Shown here piece after piece: positions 8,754 through 22,402 of a stretch of 64,000 bases of DNA. Under the pieces are notes generated by a model. It saw only the letters and a program-made list of their open reading frames with translations. It searched no databases and had not been told where the DNA came from. Every line of letters starts with the position of its first letter. Positions within the stretch are counted from its first letter, which is position 1. Source of the stretch: Umbilicaria muhlenbergii (lineage: Eukaryota > Ascomycota > Lecanoromycetes > Umbilicariales > Umbilicariaceae); the NCBI GenBank assembly GCA_000611775.1, contig KK106982.1, forward strand, positions 3,095,992 to 3,159,991, written 5' to 3'. A program made the position numbers and the translations under genes.

Positions 8754-10070
8754 ATGGCGACTTCGAACCCCCTTTCCAAAAGCAGTCGTTCTGCCCCAAC
8801 CCTAAAGGAGCTGACCAAGACCCTAGCCTACCTCGAAACCAAGCACGCCACTCTCAAAGCCGAGAACAATCAGCGTCGAGAGAGATGGAGATCACTATGC
8901 CTCGCCCCCGACCGCGACACCGCTGCCACCAGGAGCGAGATCCGTGCACTGGCCAAGAAGATAGAAGAAGTAGGCAAAGAACTCGGCACGACTGGCGGCA
9001 GACGCGGTACCGTGATCAAGGATATCGAGGATCTGCAACTCCGCACCACCTCTCGGCCTCTGCCATCTGAGACTCTGGCATCCAGACCTCCGCCAGCCAT
9101 GCAGTCAGCACCTCAGTCCATCCCGCCCCCGCCCGCGACCCTCCCGCTCGCCCACCAGCACGCCAGCTTCGAAACCGCGGCCCCCAACAACCAGACCCAC
9201 CTCGGCCACGCCTTCCGCTCCCTTCAAGCCTCCCCTGGCTCCAACGTCCAGATCATCATCAATGGCCAGCTGGTCTACAACCAGAGCGCTGGGTTCCAGG
9301 GTGCCGCTACTACAGCTACAGGCGGTGTGCTTCCCGCCCCAAGCGGCCATGTTTCAGCTGCGCGGACTCGTTCTCGGTCACCGGGGGGTCGAGACGGCGT
9401 GGTGACGGCGTACAGGCATCGTGAACCTCGTAGTCCCCTCCCCAGTTCCAGCGGCCGTGTCAGGCCCGCGCGGCCTCGTTCCCGCTCCCCAGCGCGTCGC
9501 GACAGCGGCATGACGCTTTATCGCGAGGCCCGCGCACCGATTCGTCTCACTCCGACCCCCCGCGGCCGTGCTTCCTCCGCCGCGCGGACTCGTTCCCCGC
9601 CACTGGCGCGTCGAGAGCGGACGAGGCCGGTCGATAGGGCGTCGTCTTCTCGTGGCCCCATCGCATCTCGTGCCATCCAAGCAGGTCCGTCTCGAGACGA
9701 CTTTCGCCCGCGCTCCCAACCGACCGCCGACGCGGCGCCAAAGCCCCGAAGCCACGCTTCCAGGAGGAGAACCCCGCGCATCCGCCTACTGTCGCCGTGT
9801 CCGTGGGGCGAGCCGACGCCTAGTCTCGGACGGGACGGATCGGACCGGTATAGACCGGGTTATGGGCGCGGCCGGGACGATACTTACAGACCGAGCGATT
9901 ACGGGCGGCTGAGCTATCATGACATGGAGAGCCCTCGGGAGACCAAAAAGGAGATTCTGGGTTCGTCACGCGGGTCCAAGTGCGAGGTGGTAGCGCAAGC
10001 TGATTCGGTTTTAGTCAAGCAAGAGGTCGGTGGGGGTGGGGTGCGGATTAAGAAGGAGGAGGCTATTTGA
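8754..10070 (+). CDS. Unknown Arg/Ser/Pro-rich protein with N-terminal coiled coil
   Basis: Single exon, 438 residues, ATG at 8754. Residues about 15-95 are charged and helical (LKELTKTLAYLETKHATLKA, then EIRALAKKIEEVGKELG), a likely coiled coil. Residues about 105-150 are Pro/Ala-rich. A short hydrophobic patch VQIIINGQLVYNQS precedes three imperfect repeats of an SR-type unit: AARTRSRSPGGRD, ARPRSRSPARRD and AARTRSPPLARRE, about 40 residues apart. The C-terminus carries two sumoylation-like motifs, VKQE and IKKEE. RS-type repeats are typical of RNA-processing proteins, but there is no RNA-recognition motif, so the role is open. GC-rich codon use supports real coding. I do not recognise an orthologue. 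Confidence 0.6.
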   Translation: MATSNPLSKSSRSAPTLKELTKTLAYLETKHATLKAENNQRRERWRSLCLAPDRDTAATRSEIRALAKKIEEVGKELGTTGGRRGTVIKDIEDLQLRTTSRPLPSETLASRPPPAMQSAPQSIPPPPATLPLAHQHASFETAAPNNQTHLGHAFRSLQASPGSNVQIIINGQLVYNQSAGFQGAATTATGGVLPAPSGHVSAARTRSRSPGGRDGVVTAYRHREPRSPLPSSSGRVRPARPRSRSPARRDSGMTLYREARAPIRLTPTPRGRASSAARTRSPPLARRERTRPVDRASSSRGPIASRAIQAGPSRDDFRPRSQPTADAAPKPRSHASRRRTPRIRLLSPCPWGEPTPSLGRDGSDRYRPGYGRGRDDTYRPSDYGRLSYHDMESPRETKKEILGSSRGSKCEVVAQADSVLVKQEVGGGGVRIKKEEAI

Positions 10071-10915
10071 ATCGGGAGCGCAGGGGGTGGGGACTGGATT
10101 CGCGAGGAATTGGGCTTGCTACAAACTTTGGGTGAGGAGGGGTGAGGGGAGGATTGGTTTCGTCAGGGCTTTCGTTGGTGGCTTATCGCAGATCAGTGGA
10201 CTGAAGGTGATTTCGTGAAATAGCTTGTATTGCTCTCTTGTAAAGCTTCATATGCCAGTGATCGCTCTGTGAGAACGTGAATAAACGGCTGTGCCCTAGT
10301 GTTTACCACCACCCTGACGAACTCCACAATCGACTAGTAGTGATATACTATAATGATCAAAATCGCATTTAGACTGAATTACTGAATTTATTACTATGAC
10401 AAAAACTGCATTTAGACCAAATTGCCATCTATTCCCGTGATCGTAGGTTTTAGCGAAAGAGGAATGGGAATAGGGGAATTTCAGTATCAATCAAGGGGGT
10501 TCCCATGTAGAATTTGTGCTATGTGAACCTAACCTGTGTAAGTGTTTGCTTCACTGGTCTGGGTCTTCTTCTGATGAAGCTGTCAAGACATTTTATTACC
10601 GGTGTTCTTTTTGGGGAAGCTCTGAAGGGTGAGGATGATAGTGTATCAATGACTTGATTTATAAGACTCGTACAGGGTTGGATATGGTCTAACGGCGTCT
10701 GAATAATTATGTGTTATTAAATATATGTCCTGAATATGGTAGCTATGTCTGTTTATCAGTCGTACGCATGCCAAGAAATGTCATCTCCACTCTGCTATTC
10801 GGCCACCCAAAAGCCATGAGAAATCCAAACCGGTTACCAATCTATGTTGACAATGAATTGAAGTATGTAAGCCCGCGTTTGCACCCCTCTCACCTTCGAC
10901 CATCATCCACACCAC
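10071..10915. other. AT-richer intergenic region between convergent genes
   Basis: No gene is seen. The stretch 10320-10440 is AT-rich and contains a direct repeat of GCATTTAGAC followed by a variable pair and AATT, at about 10365 and 10409. The region separates the 3' ends of the Arg/Ser-rich gene and the MFS gene. Confidence 0.45.
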
Positions 10916-12825
10916 TTAGCCATCTCGTCCCGGTAAAAACTTGATGGTATCGTATCCGCTCCTAGCCCTCACCCTCGGCCCATACTTAAACAGCGCCCAA
11001 GGTACAGGTAACAGAGCAAGTGAAATGAAGCCGAGTAGACTCGTAGCCCACGCGATACCAAGCCGATGGTACACTAAATAATCCCAATATCAGTATTCGA
11101 CCACTTTGATTGGCTCGATCTGGGGAAAATGCCGCAGGGGAGATTCACTTACTCTGAACCGTGAAGAGAGGAAACGCAGCCCCACTGACATAGCGCACTA
11201 AGCCATTGGCAGCCAAGGCGGACGCGCCGTTGACGGGCCCATAGACATCCACCAGGTAAAGCGCTGCGGAGAGCTGGGAGTGACGTCAACCACAGGAACA
11301 CCAAAAGGTATGAGACAAAGATGACAAGAACTTACAAAAACACTCAAATTCCCCCACGCAAATGGCACAGCCGCCAGCACCGGACTAACCCAACTGACCC
11401 CCCTCCTCGCCGACCACCCAAACCAAAACAACCCCACCGGCAACCCCAAACTCCCCACCATAGCAGCATACAACCTATGTTCCGGCACCACCAGCCCCTG
11501 TCTCCCCTCCTTCAAACTCTTCAGATACTCCCTCCGATACCAAACCCGATCCAATACCGTCATCGTGATGATCGCAACCACACAGCCGACCCCAATACTC
11601 ACGAACGTAAGCCCCGAGAGCCCAGCGTCGAAGCCATAGACCCCCTGGAAGACGATGGGGAAGGCGTCGAAGAAGGCGAAGAGGACGGAAAAGTTGAAGC
11701 CGACGTAGAGGCTGAAGAGGCCGACGATGGGTTCGGTGAAGATCATGTGGATGGGGCGGAAGAGTGTTACCGTTAGTAAGAATTTGAGGGCGGCGAGGCC
11801 GGTGGGACCGGTTTTGGGGGGAGGGGAGAGTTTGAGTGTGTGGGCGCGTTGGTGGAGGATTATTTTTTTGTAGGTTTCTTTTTGGAAGAGGGAGAAGAGG
11901 ATGGAAAGGAGGGCGGCGAAGAGAATGGGCCACTGGAGGGAAAGGGGGTTAGGATTCGTCGTTCGATTTACTTGGGTGGGAGATGGTGACGTACCTGGGT
12001 CCATCTCCACCCCTTGTACTGCGCCGCGAACCCACCGACTACAGGCCCAAATGCGGGTCCCAGGAACGGCGCCAATATGAACAATGATGTTGCAATGGCA
12101 CGATGTACCGGCGGCCAGATATCCGCGTTCGTGCCTGCTCCGACAGCCAGACTAGGCGAGCCGAAGAATCCGGCGAAGAAGCGACAGACAAGCAATGACG
12201 CAAAAGTCTGCGAGAAGCCCGCGCCTAGGGTGAAGAGCGCGGCAATGGGGAGGGTGGATAGGTAGACGACGCGACGACCGAATGTCTCGGAGAGGGGTGC
12301 TGCGAGGATGGGTCCGAATGCGAGGCCGAGGACGTACAGGGAGAGTGGTAGGAGAGCGGTTGTTGTGCCGACGTGGAATTGGCGGGATACTTCGGGGTAG
12401 CCGGGGGTGTAGACGGAAGATCCGAAGCTGCTGGATGGGTGTCAGATAAGAGATAAGTGTACGTATAGGGGAGAGGAGTTCTTACACGGTGAAGCTATAC
12501 AGCGCAGGAACGATGGTGTGATAACATCTTGACCACATGGGCCAGTTCATGGGGTTCCCTGTAGTAAGTTGAATCAGTATGGTGCTGCTGAAGGCTTCGA
12601 CGTAGGCAGAGACGGTGAGACACCTGGATCATCGGGCCCAGTCCAATCTAGAACGGTAGGCACTCGAGTAATGGGGCTCATAACTTCCACATCTGGTATC
12701 TCTGGTGTTGATGCCGCCTCCGACTTTTCTGGAGTCTCGTCTGTGATGGTGGGCGTATCTGCCATGGCTCTCGAGGTGTTAAGGTCTTCAAGCCCCTTTT
12801 CGGCATCATGAGTGCTGAGAGCCAT
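10916..12825 (-). CDS. MFS transporter, drug:H+ antiporter (DHA1) family
   Basis: Six exons on the minus strand: 12624-12825, 12486-12558, 11995-12430, 11336-11932, 11153-11273 and 10916-11073. All junctions are GT-AG and keep frame; the product is 528 residues. The cytosolic N-terminus (about 65 residues, acidic and Ser/Thr-rich) leads to the family signature VLDWTGPDDPGNPMNW before helix 1. Other signatures are the loop GPILAAPLSETFGRR between helices 2 and 3 and the SPSLAVGAGTNADIW region of helices 4-5; the end is MYHRLGIAWATSLLGF with a basic tail. This is the standard fungal 12-helix exporter of the polyamine/fluconazole/quinidine type at the plasma membrane. The substrate cannot be told from sequence. 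It is not embedded in a biosynthetic cluster here, so a general efflux role is likely. Confidence 0.92.
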
Positions 12826-14536
12826 TGCGTACAACTCTGAGACAATTATCTTAGATAAGCATTAGTAGGAGACAGAGAAGTCAATCGCCAACAAGCCACA
12901 GCGGTAGAGTCATACCAATCGAGAGTCAGAGGGTGAATGATATGAGACGGGGCTTCACAGTGTTATCGGAGCAAGATTCAGATGATAAGCAACGAGGCCG
13001 TCGTGCACGGCTTTATATTATAGGAAAAGCGGACAACTCAGACCAGCGGCAGCTGGGCGTTGACTCGATCTCTCACCGCTCAAAGCAGCCAGGAGGATTG
13101 AGTCCCAATGATAAAGCAGAATTGAAAATGTACCGCGGCAACCCCAATGATAACGACACATCATAGTCATCTTAAATAATCAGATACTCGAAATCGCAGC
13201 GTGATCTCGGATGCACACTAAGCGTAAAGAGAAAGGGCCACGGGCTTATTGGTAATCACCAAAGCCTCCTCGCACGCCATCGTCAATAGTACTGATCTTA
13301 CGTCCGTAAGGTCAGGGCAGCAACATTGTCACTCGCTCTCTCCACCGGCACGCTGGACAACTCCTGACACATGGACTGGACAAAGGGAAACATGAGGAGA
13401 GGCTGTCAGGTCGGCCTTGAGTGCTGTGAGGGAGCACATTGAAGTGCGGGACCCAAGATGATATACGTGGTCGACGAGGTGCCTATCCGTGACTTGGCGA
13501 CCTCGCGGCTCCACACCCCCAGCATTTCCACGCTGTCTCCCCCCAAAGACGGGGAACCGCATGTGCGCTAGTCACTAATCACATCCATACTATGCGAGGA
13601 GCTGCCTCCTTGGCCAAAGACACATCAACGAGCGTGATCGAAGTTTCTATTGGCCAAGAAAAGGTGAACCAGGGTCCTTGAAGACCGAGGTATCTCCGTC
13701 TCGGAATCCGCTTTTGGTTTGAACACACTTGAAACTATCAAGGCGAGTCCCAGCAATCGACAGCGGGCAGTGATACGAGCACTCGAAACCGCACACACAC
13801 TAGCATTCCGCCTCCACCAGCTCCCACGCCGCCTGATTGGCTTAGACACGGCACAGCGAAGCTTGGATCCCGGAAATCCCCAGACTCCACACCCATGCCT
13901 CCGACAGCAACCCCAACCCCCCGCCACAACCAATGTCAGGACATCTAGAGAGCCGTGAGATGCATGATTCAGGCTTCACATCTTCAACCACCCCTGGCAC
14001 CTTACGCCCACTTCACTCATGCACTGAGCCTGCTCCTCACCCTCAGCGCCAAGCCCGGCGGCACAGCCAGGCGAAGCAATAGCCCCACCCTGCTTTCATA
14101 TTTCTATAGGCCGGTGGTGGAGGTGCTTTGACACGACGCCCCGCCCGTGCCAGTGCACGACAGATGGAGATGCCATACATACGGCAAGGCGATGTGATTG
14201 CGCAGTAGAGTATGAAGGCTAATGGTTGCCGATGCTACGCCGCTGAGGCATGGGGTTTGGAGGGGAAAAGCACAGCTGGCGGCGTTTGCTATTGAATAAG
14301 TATATAGGATCATACAACACCTTATTTATTATACCTTCTTCTCCAACCTCTGCTACATTTCTTTCCATATCTCTCTAGGGAAATCCCAACCTCATCTCCT
14401 GCTTCTACCAAAATTGAGGATTGGGATAACTCGGCCTCCCAATCTACTCGACTATATTACTTCATTCCATCCTGCAGACACCCATCGTCAATCCTCCTCC
14501 ATCTGCGGAACCACCACCATCCGTACCAGCGCCAGC
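12826..14536. other. Gene-free 1.7 kb stretch
   Basis: Upstream region of the MFS gene and of the small membrane-protein gene at 14537. Six-frame reading gives only short open frames with no family resemblance or coherent codon use. I see no tRNA and no strong repeat. Confidence 0.5.
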
Positions 14537-15043
14537 ATGCTCGCCGCCATCCTCGGCCTCCCCCCGCTCTTCCCCCCCCCTTCCAGCACCACCAGCGTCA
14601 GCACCACCACCAGCACCCCAACCCCACCCGTCCTTACATCCCCGTCCCCCCAACCGCACTCAACCCCCACCTCCCCCCCAATCCTCATGCCCATCCTCCT
14701 CGCCATCTCAATCCTGCTGATCCTGCTCGGCGCCTTCCTCCTCTGGTGGAACTACTCTCACGATCATAAGCGTTACAAAACCCAATGCGAGGAGAGCGCG
14801 AGAAGGGGGGAGGAGGCAGAGGAGGAAGCGAGACTACAGAGGAGGAGGAGGGAGAAGGAGGCGAATTTGATTACTAGTGAGGGTGACCTGGGAGTGGGGG
14901 AGAAGGGGGAGGGAGAGAAGAAGGATGGGGCGGAGGAGAGCGAGATCGAGAAGAAGGATGAGACCAAGGAGACAGGGTGGTGGGCGAGGGTATGGGGGAA
15001 GAAGAGGTTGGGCGAGGGTAGTACAGTGGAAGGGAGTGCATAG
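14537..15043 (+). CDS. Small single-pass membrane protein, unknown
   Basis: 168 residues from the ATG at 14537; the upstream extension starts only from a TTG. The N-terminal 48 residues are Ser/Thr/Pro-rich (likely extracytoplasmic and O-glycosylated if exposed). They are followed by one strong membrane segment at about residues 50-72 (ILMPILLAISILLILLGAFL) and a WWNYSHDHKRY stop-transfer region. The rest is a highly charged Glu/Lys/Arg helix (residues about 85-160), a likely cytosolic coiled coil. This layout resembles small fungal Mid2-like or stress-sensor-like membrane proteins, but it lacks the Cys pattern of a WSC domain and is shorter. Function unknown. Confidence 0.55.
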   Translation: MLAAILGLPPLFPPPSSTTSVSTTTSTPTPPVLTSPSPQPHSTPTSPPILMPILLAISILLILLGAFLLWWNYSHDHKRYKTQCEESARRGEEAEEEARLQRRRREKEANLITSEGDLGVGEKGEGEKKDGAEESEIEKKDETKETGWWARVWGKKRLGEGSTVEGSA

Positions 15044-15546
15044 TTGCAGAACCAAGAGCCAGTCCGGGAGCGCGATTTGGGAAGGGCAGGGTGACGGCGG
15101 CCACGAGGGTGGTTTTCGTTTCGGAGACATCCGCAAGGGGCCGGACGGGGATGTGGGCAGCAGAGTGAGATGAGGCCGAACGACGCGGAGTGGATCCCTT
15201 CACTAAGAGACCGGACACACACAGAGACACCACCAGACGATCAACCCCCCATCAGCACAGCCATTGCAAAGCTATACAAATCCGCAATATCGCTACCATC
15301 TAAGCCATCCGCGCCACCCCCCTCTAAGCCCAGTACAGCGCTCACCACCGACCTCCCAAAGCAACAATAGAGTAGCATCCTGCCCCAAGCCATCATATCT
15401 ATCATACATGCAACGACCAAGCAATCCGAGAAGAAGGAAGGCAGAGGCAGGGTATCGTTCTAATGACAGCTAAGAAAAAACAAAACCGAAAAAAAAGCGA
15501 CATCTCATTAAAGAAGCAAAACAATCAAACAAATAAATTTCTAGTA
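15044..15546. other. Intergenic region
   Basis: About 500 bases between the 3' ends of the membrane-protein gene and the C2H2 gene. A-rich runs occur at about 15470-15500. No coding frame is supported. Confidence 0.45.
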
Positions 15547-17070
<1,524 letters not shown>

Positions 17071-20000
17071 GACCTGGAGGGAGATCTCCGGCCTAAGGGC
17101 TGCGATGTGGAAAGGTAAACGTTAAGTGCCAGTATTTGAGTACTGTCTGTACGTTTGCGATAACACCAATGACTGTATCGGCCGAGGAGCGGTACACTTG
17201 CGGTCAATTACCCTTACTAGATGCGAGTAGGCGCATAAAACGGAGTATTTCGCGTTGGCTTTGCCAAGTATTGTCCAGGTCGCGCCAGTCAGTCAAGCTA
17301 CAGCGTCTAAAAAACCGAGTCAGCATGTGGTCACCGAGCGTACGAGTAGATTTCGGGCACTTGTAAGGCAAAGAAAGAGGTAAGCTCTTCCACGGTGTTA
17401 GAGGTGAGGATGATGAAGTCGCGCCATCTCATCGACTTTAGCGAGTGCATTGACATTCCCGTTCCAAACAACTCCAATGAGAACGGGCGAAAAATGGGAC
17501 ACGCATGCCAGAACATGGTCCAAGCCATGTTTCATCATAAGTGACACGAGTATTAACATCAACTAAGGTAGTGTCGTAGAAAAGGGCCGAGAGACAACGA
17601 GAAATACCTTACCTGATGTATCTTCAACTGATGAACTGTACTTACCACCTTTATGATCCCACTGCCGAAAGCGCGTCGAGCTGGATGTCTGACTCGAGTA
17701 CGGTTATCGCCCCTAATGTGATCCACGCTGGGCGCCTCGGAATACGAGATTGCACTGATTCGCGATGGTGCGTCGACCGCTGCCCTGTGGCTGTGATAAT
17801 TTTGTTTGTAGGATGAGTAGCTTGTTTTCCAGAGCGCCCGAGTGAGAATATTACTCTGACGACGGCTTCGATTCGACGGCTTCCTGGTCTCCACCAGTTC
17901 TTGTTCGAGGGAGGGATCGGAAAGCGGCTTTCCGTAGGACAAAGCTGTTGTCTTGAATGATGTCTCGGCAGACTCGCACAGTCTCAGTGCTCGATCCACC
18001 TGTTCGTCCGCGTAGTATACAGATTATGACTCCCGGATTCCTTTGAAGCAGCGACTGAGTTGGTGAGCCGGATGCCGTGACACCAAGACTAGATTAAGCG
18101 CACTGGAAGTCAAGTGCCTCTGGAGCGAAACACTTTCCACTCCTTACGTGATGTGTACTGGCTTGGCCGTGGCTGAGCTGCACTCGTACCGTGCCTCTCT
18201 TCAATAAGTAGCACTTTAGTAATCTTCTTCTTCTCGCTTGACGCCAAACCCCCCTCGACAAAACTTGATGCGTATGGAAGGAATTGGGCGGAAATGGAGG
18301 CTGGTCGAACAAGGCCTTGTACTTCTAAATGGTCCCGTCGAAGAATATTGTAAGGTTGTCCGCAGAAAGGTAGGCGTCGAATGGTCGTCTCCGGAGGATA
18401 CACGACAGCTGCGCTGCAATTATCAGTGATGCCCGGTATCTGGACAGACAGCTATCGCGGTACAGCATGAAGGAGGGGGATCGAATAGTGAATGTGGGCG
18501 TCAACGGGTTGTACACCTGATGCACTTACTGCTAGCACACTCTCTGGTGTTTTCGCACAAGCGCTTGAGCTCCGTAGATGGGAGTATCCAATCACCGTTT
18601 CGGTCCAACAATCTGGCTACCCTTTGCTTGTGGCGAGAGTACGATAGTGGGTCCGCGATGGGCGTGTTGGTATTATGCCAAGTGAAGCCTCGAATGGTCT
18701 CACAGGTGCATAAGGTGTCACAGCGACGCGGCTTCGTACCACAAGCGTCCAGTAATCGCCGAGAAGAATTCTGCAAGGCACACGTTCGGCTTGCTTTATT
18801 CGATGCGACTTTGTATTCGAGTTCGTTGTACGCTTGTGTGAGAGTAGGATGACGTCGCGTGGAAGGCCCGAGTGAATGGGGAACACGGCCTCAGTCCGTG
18901 AACAGATGGAATATATATCCCACACCGAGCGGCATGCGGTCCGAGAAAGGCGGTCAGTGAGGGTATGGGTTACAGATGAGAGGTGCTTCGCTGGAGGGAT
19001 GTTCTGACTGATAATTCGTTGTGGTCTTAGCGAAGGCGACTTGTAGATGATGCGTCTCGACTATCCGGATCTCTCGACACCCGACATACCGTACCTTGCA
19101 CGGCTTTTATTCTTGGGTCCAGAGGGCATGCCGGTGTAATATTTGTATCGCGAGACCACCAGTGAGATGGCTTAGGTTCTGGCCCCCGCGGAACAGGCCA
19201 CACGCCTCTCCAGTTTCTCGCACGAGCCGGTCGACCTCATCAAAGAAGCAGGAGGCCCACCCCTGCTCTCGCCGTCATCAAAGATTTATGGGATGCTTCT
19301 ACTGCTTCCATAGCCTAGACTACATCTGGTATCCTCGGCGCCAGTGGCATAACAGCGCAGGCACAACAGCCCAATAGCCTCGTCAGGACCGCCCCCCCGG
19401 CCGCAGCGACTAATTGGGGATGCGGCGATGCGCCGTGATGAAGACACCCGGACACGCTGCAGACGCATCTACGGTATGGAGAACGATGCAGTCTGCACAA
19501 GGATATCGATTTAGGCTTTCCCTATCCCCAGGCTCAAGGTACTCGTACCCTAGGTACCTTAGGCGTTTCCACTTCCACGGCGTGCTGCCTGTGCAAGTGA
19601 AATTCAAAGCTGCGCTGCTGCACAGGGTGGCCGACAGGCAGGGCAGGCCCGACACAGTGCAGCCTGATCCCTACAACAACATGGCCGCACAGACAACGTC
19701 CTGCATTTAGCGTCAGATCGTCCTGAAGTTGGTCGGTGCTCCCCCTTCAGGGGCACGAGGGGCACCTCGGCATTTGACCAACAGACGAATAGACCCTCGG
19801 ACAAACTTCAGGATGCCATCTACCCATGTACCTGCTGCTGTGGCCACGGTGAGACTGCCGGCCTGCTCAGTGCTTACTCCGTAGTACATCGGCAGGCTGC
19901 GGCAAGATTCCTATGATTGGGCATGGCGTGTTCACTGACCAAGATGTTCGTCTCTTTTCCAAGTACTGGATGTGATGAAAGTGATTCGGCCGTCTGCTTG

Positions 20001-22402
20001 ATTCGCGTGCTCCGATGGGAGATGCGCCCTGCATTCGTTATTTGTCGTCGCTGTTTTTGTCTCGATTTCATTGGCGTGGTAATTGTCGCGCCGCCAAACG
20101 CCTCCCTCGCCACGATCCAAAACCCAGGAACTCCATTCAAAGTCAGTCACTTAGTTCTCGAGGTCAGCTGGTGGCTGAGAAAATGATAAATGGATGCGCT
20201 TACAGGAAATTACGCTTCCCCATCCATCACAGAGTTATAGTCGCACGTTCAAGGTGCAGGGCGCATATCAGCGCAAGGCAACGAACACGCCACGGTTCAC
20301 GAGGCAAACTCTTTTCGTAAGACTTCCCGATATAGTCGACACCAGAACCACAATCAGAGGGCCTGCTATACAAATCCGCCAGCGCATTGGCCGCTCTGCA
20401 CACACAGCGAATGCCATTTCACCCACCCACCACACTGCTGGAACCCTACTGGCCACAAGCCACCTAGCACCTTACCGACCCAGCTCATGGCTGCGGGGAG
20501 TGCATCCTCTTTTCAAGGATCATTATCATTGTTGTCGCTCAATATGAGTATCAGGGCAATACTAGGAAGCCACTGGGAGAATGAACAAGGTGCCCTCGAG
20601 TAACGTCATAAGTCCTCACATACTCCGCACCTTCTTACATAGCATCAGCGACAAGGTGCGAAACCCTCATTATGTGAGACACCACGACTACAGGTAACAC
20701 AATAAATTCGTGTTTTGCCCTGTACATATGTACAGACGCCATGGGGACAGGACTGACACGCTCTTCCACGACTGCTCCCACGCCGTTTCAGCGTGCGGTT
20801 GTTGAGGCCCCCAATTCCACGCCTTCTTCAAGAGTACACGCAGGGCAATAACGACATTCTCCATCCGGACCTAAGTCCAAGAAAGATAGATAGCTGCGCG
20901 CACGGTTGGAAGACAAATGTCCGGTCGCTAGAATATTCGTTCCCACACTTCGAGAACGAGAACGACATCACGTTCCATCCTCCTCAGAACGTCCGTGCAT
21001 CTTCCTCACCATCGCTCAGTCGTCATTTGGTCTGACCTTCCGCATAAGGTAGACTACGATTGGTGACACGTGTGCAGAGATGGGCCACCAGAATTGACTA
21101 ATGCCATATCACACCGTGTTGTTACGGTTTGCCAGTAGTCATTGGGCCAATTGCTAGTCAATGTCGTCTCTATGCAAGCGTCGTCCGAGGGCCCAAAGCG
21201 CATTCTAGGGAGCCACGCCTGATAAGTTAATAGGTGGGAGCATTGGCGTCGTTGGCGAAGCATGTAGACTGATCTATTTTTGCGCCCTTCTAGTGTCCTT
21301 CTTTTCTTCTCCCGCCCCGTTGTCGAGGCATGGGCGCTATGTGCTGTGTGCTCCTTTGCGTCTGTGCGATGACGCCAAGGAGCAATCCACATTTGAGGCT
21401 GAGAGCGGGCTTCAACCTCAACTAGGGTCGCAGAGGCTCGAGCAAGGAACTAACCCCTCTTGTGCGAAGGGGTGGGCTCAAATGGCCATTGCCCTATCTA
21501 GTGTAGTCGTACTACACCCCTCATGCAGCAGCTCTGACACTCACTGCTATGACCCCATACTACCGCTGGGACAGGCCTAAGGTATTCTCCTATTGGCCTG
21601 AGGAGCCTTACACCGCTACCTAGTGTAGTAACGGTCTTATTGGCGTGGCCCGTCATTGATATATCGGGACTAGGCTTGGTGGGAGCCTGAAGGGAAGATG
21701 GGCAGCATTTCCTCATCCAGAAGCCGGAGACCATTGGTGCGCATGCTCAGCATGCCACGTGGAGGTGTTAGTGCCTTCTTAGCCGAGACGTTGAAACCCG
21801 ACCGCCTGCAACTAAAGAACCTCAGCTGGATTTTACACTGGACCCAACATGGACGACAGGGTCGAGGCCCCGGTGGAACCCTACTACTTAACCATCACGC
21901 TATAGGATATGGCTCAAGGCCGGAACATTTCAAACCTCAACATGACGCTTGAGTCAACACTACCTAGCCTTATGGCGCAACCACAGGAAATGCGCTCCAC
22001 GTGTGGGAATTAGTGCGGTAGCCACCGCCGTCTACAACCCTATTTACGGGTTCATGTGAGTGGTAGACCATGTTCGTTCGAACTACGCACGTGGAGGCTT
22101 GACCTCCGGAAAATACACTACCTTACTATGCGACTCATCTAGCAAAGCAAATGCACGATTAAGGGATCTGGAAATGAAAACGTTTTGGGAAATGTGCTTG
22201 TTGTTGCTTAGTGATTAGGGGCTATCTAGGGGTTCACTTACTAGGAAATTTGCCAAATCCTATCCTAACTCCTAATACTTCTTCCCGTTCTCAGATTCAC
22301 CGCGGTCCTTGCCTGTAGCCACAGGCGAAGCGACGAGGTTAATCTGGGACCGATCGTTCGAGAGCCGTTTGTTGAGCACCGGTTGGACCGGGCGGTCTCG
22401 CT
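17071..22402. other. 5.3 kb stretch without a convincing gene
   Basis: Open frames here are short, often lack an ATG and resemble no family. One is a 146-codon minus frame at 17559-17999 with only a GTG start; it has protein-like composition and could be an exon, but I cannot connect it. The region contains palindrome-like sequences: TACCCTAGGTA at 19546-19556, and CTAGTGTAGT twice (near 21509 and 21622) with an overlapping GTGTAGT/ACTACAC inverted pair. E-box cores CACGTG occur near 21067 and 22000. Plausible contents are a very long upstream regulatory region or leader of the C2H2 gene, a non-coding RNA, or a decayed repeat. None is demonstrated. Confidence 0.5.
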
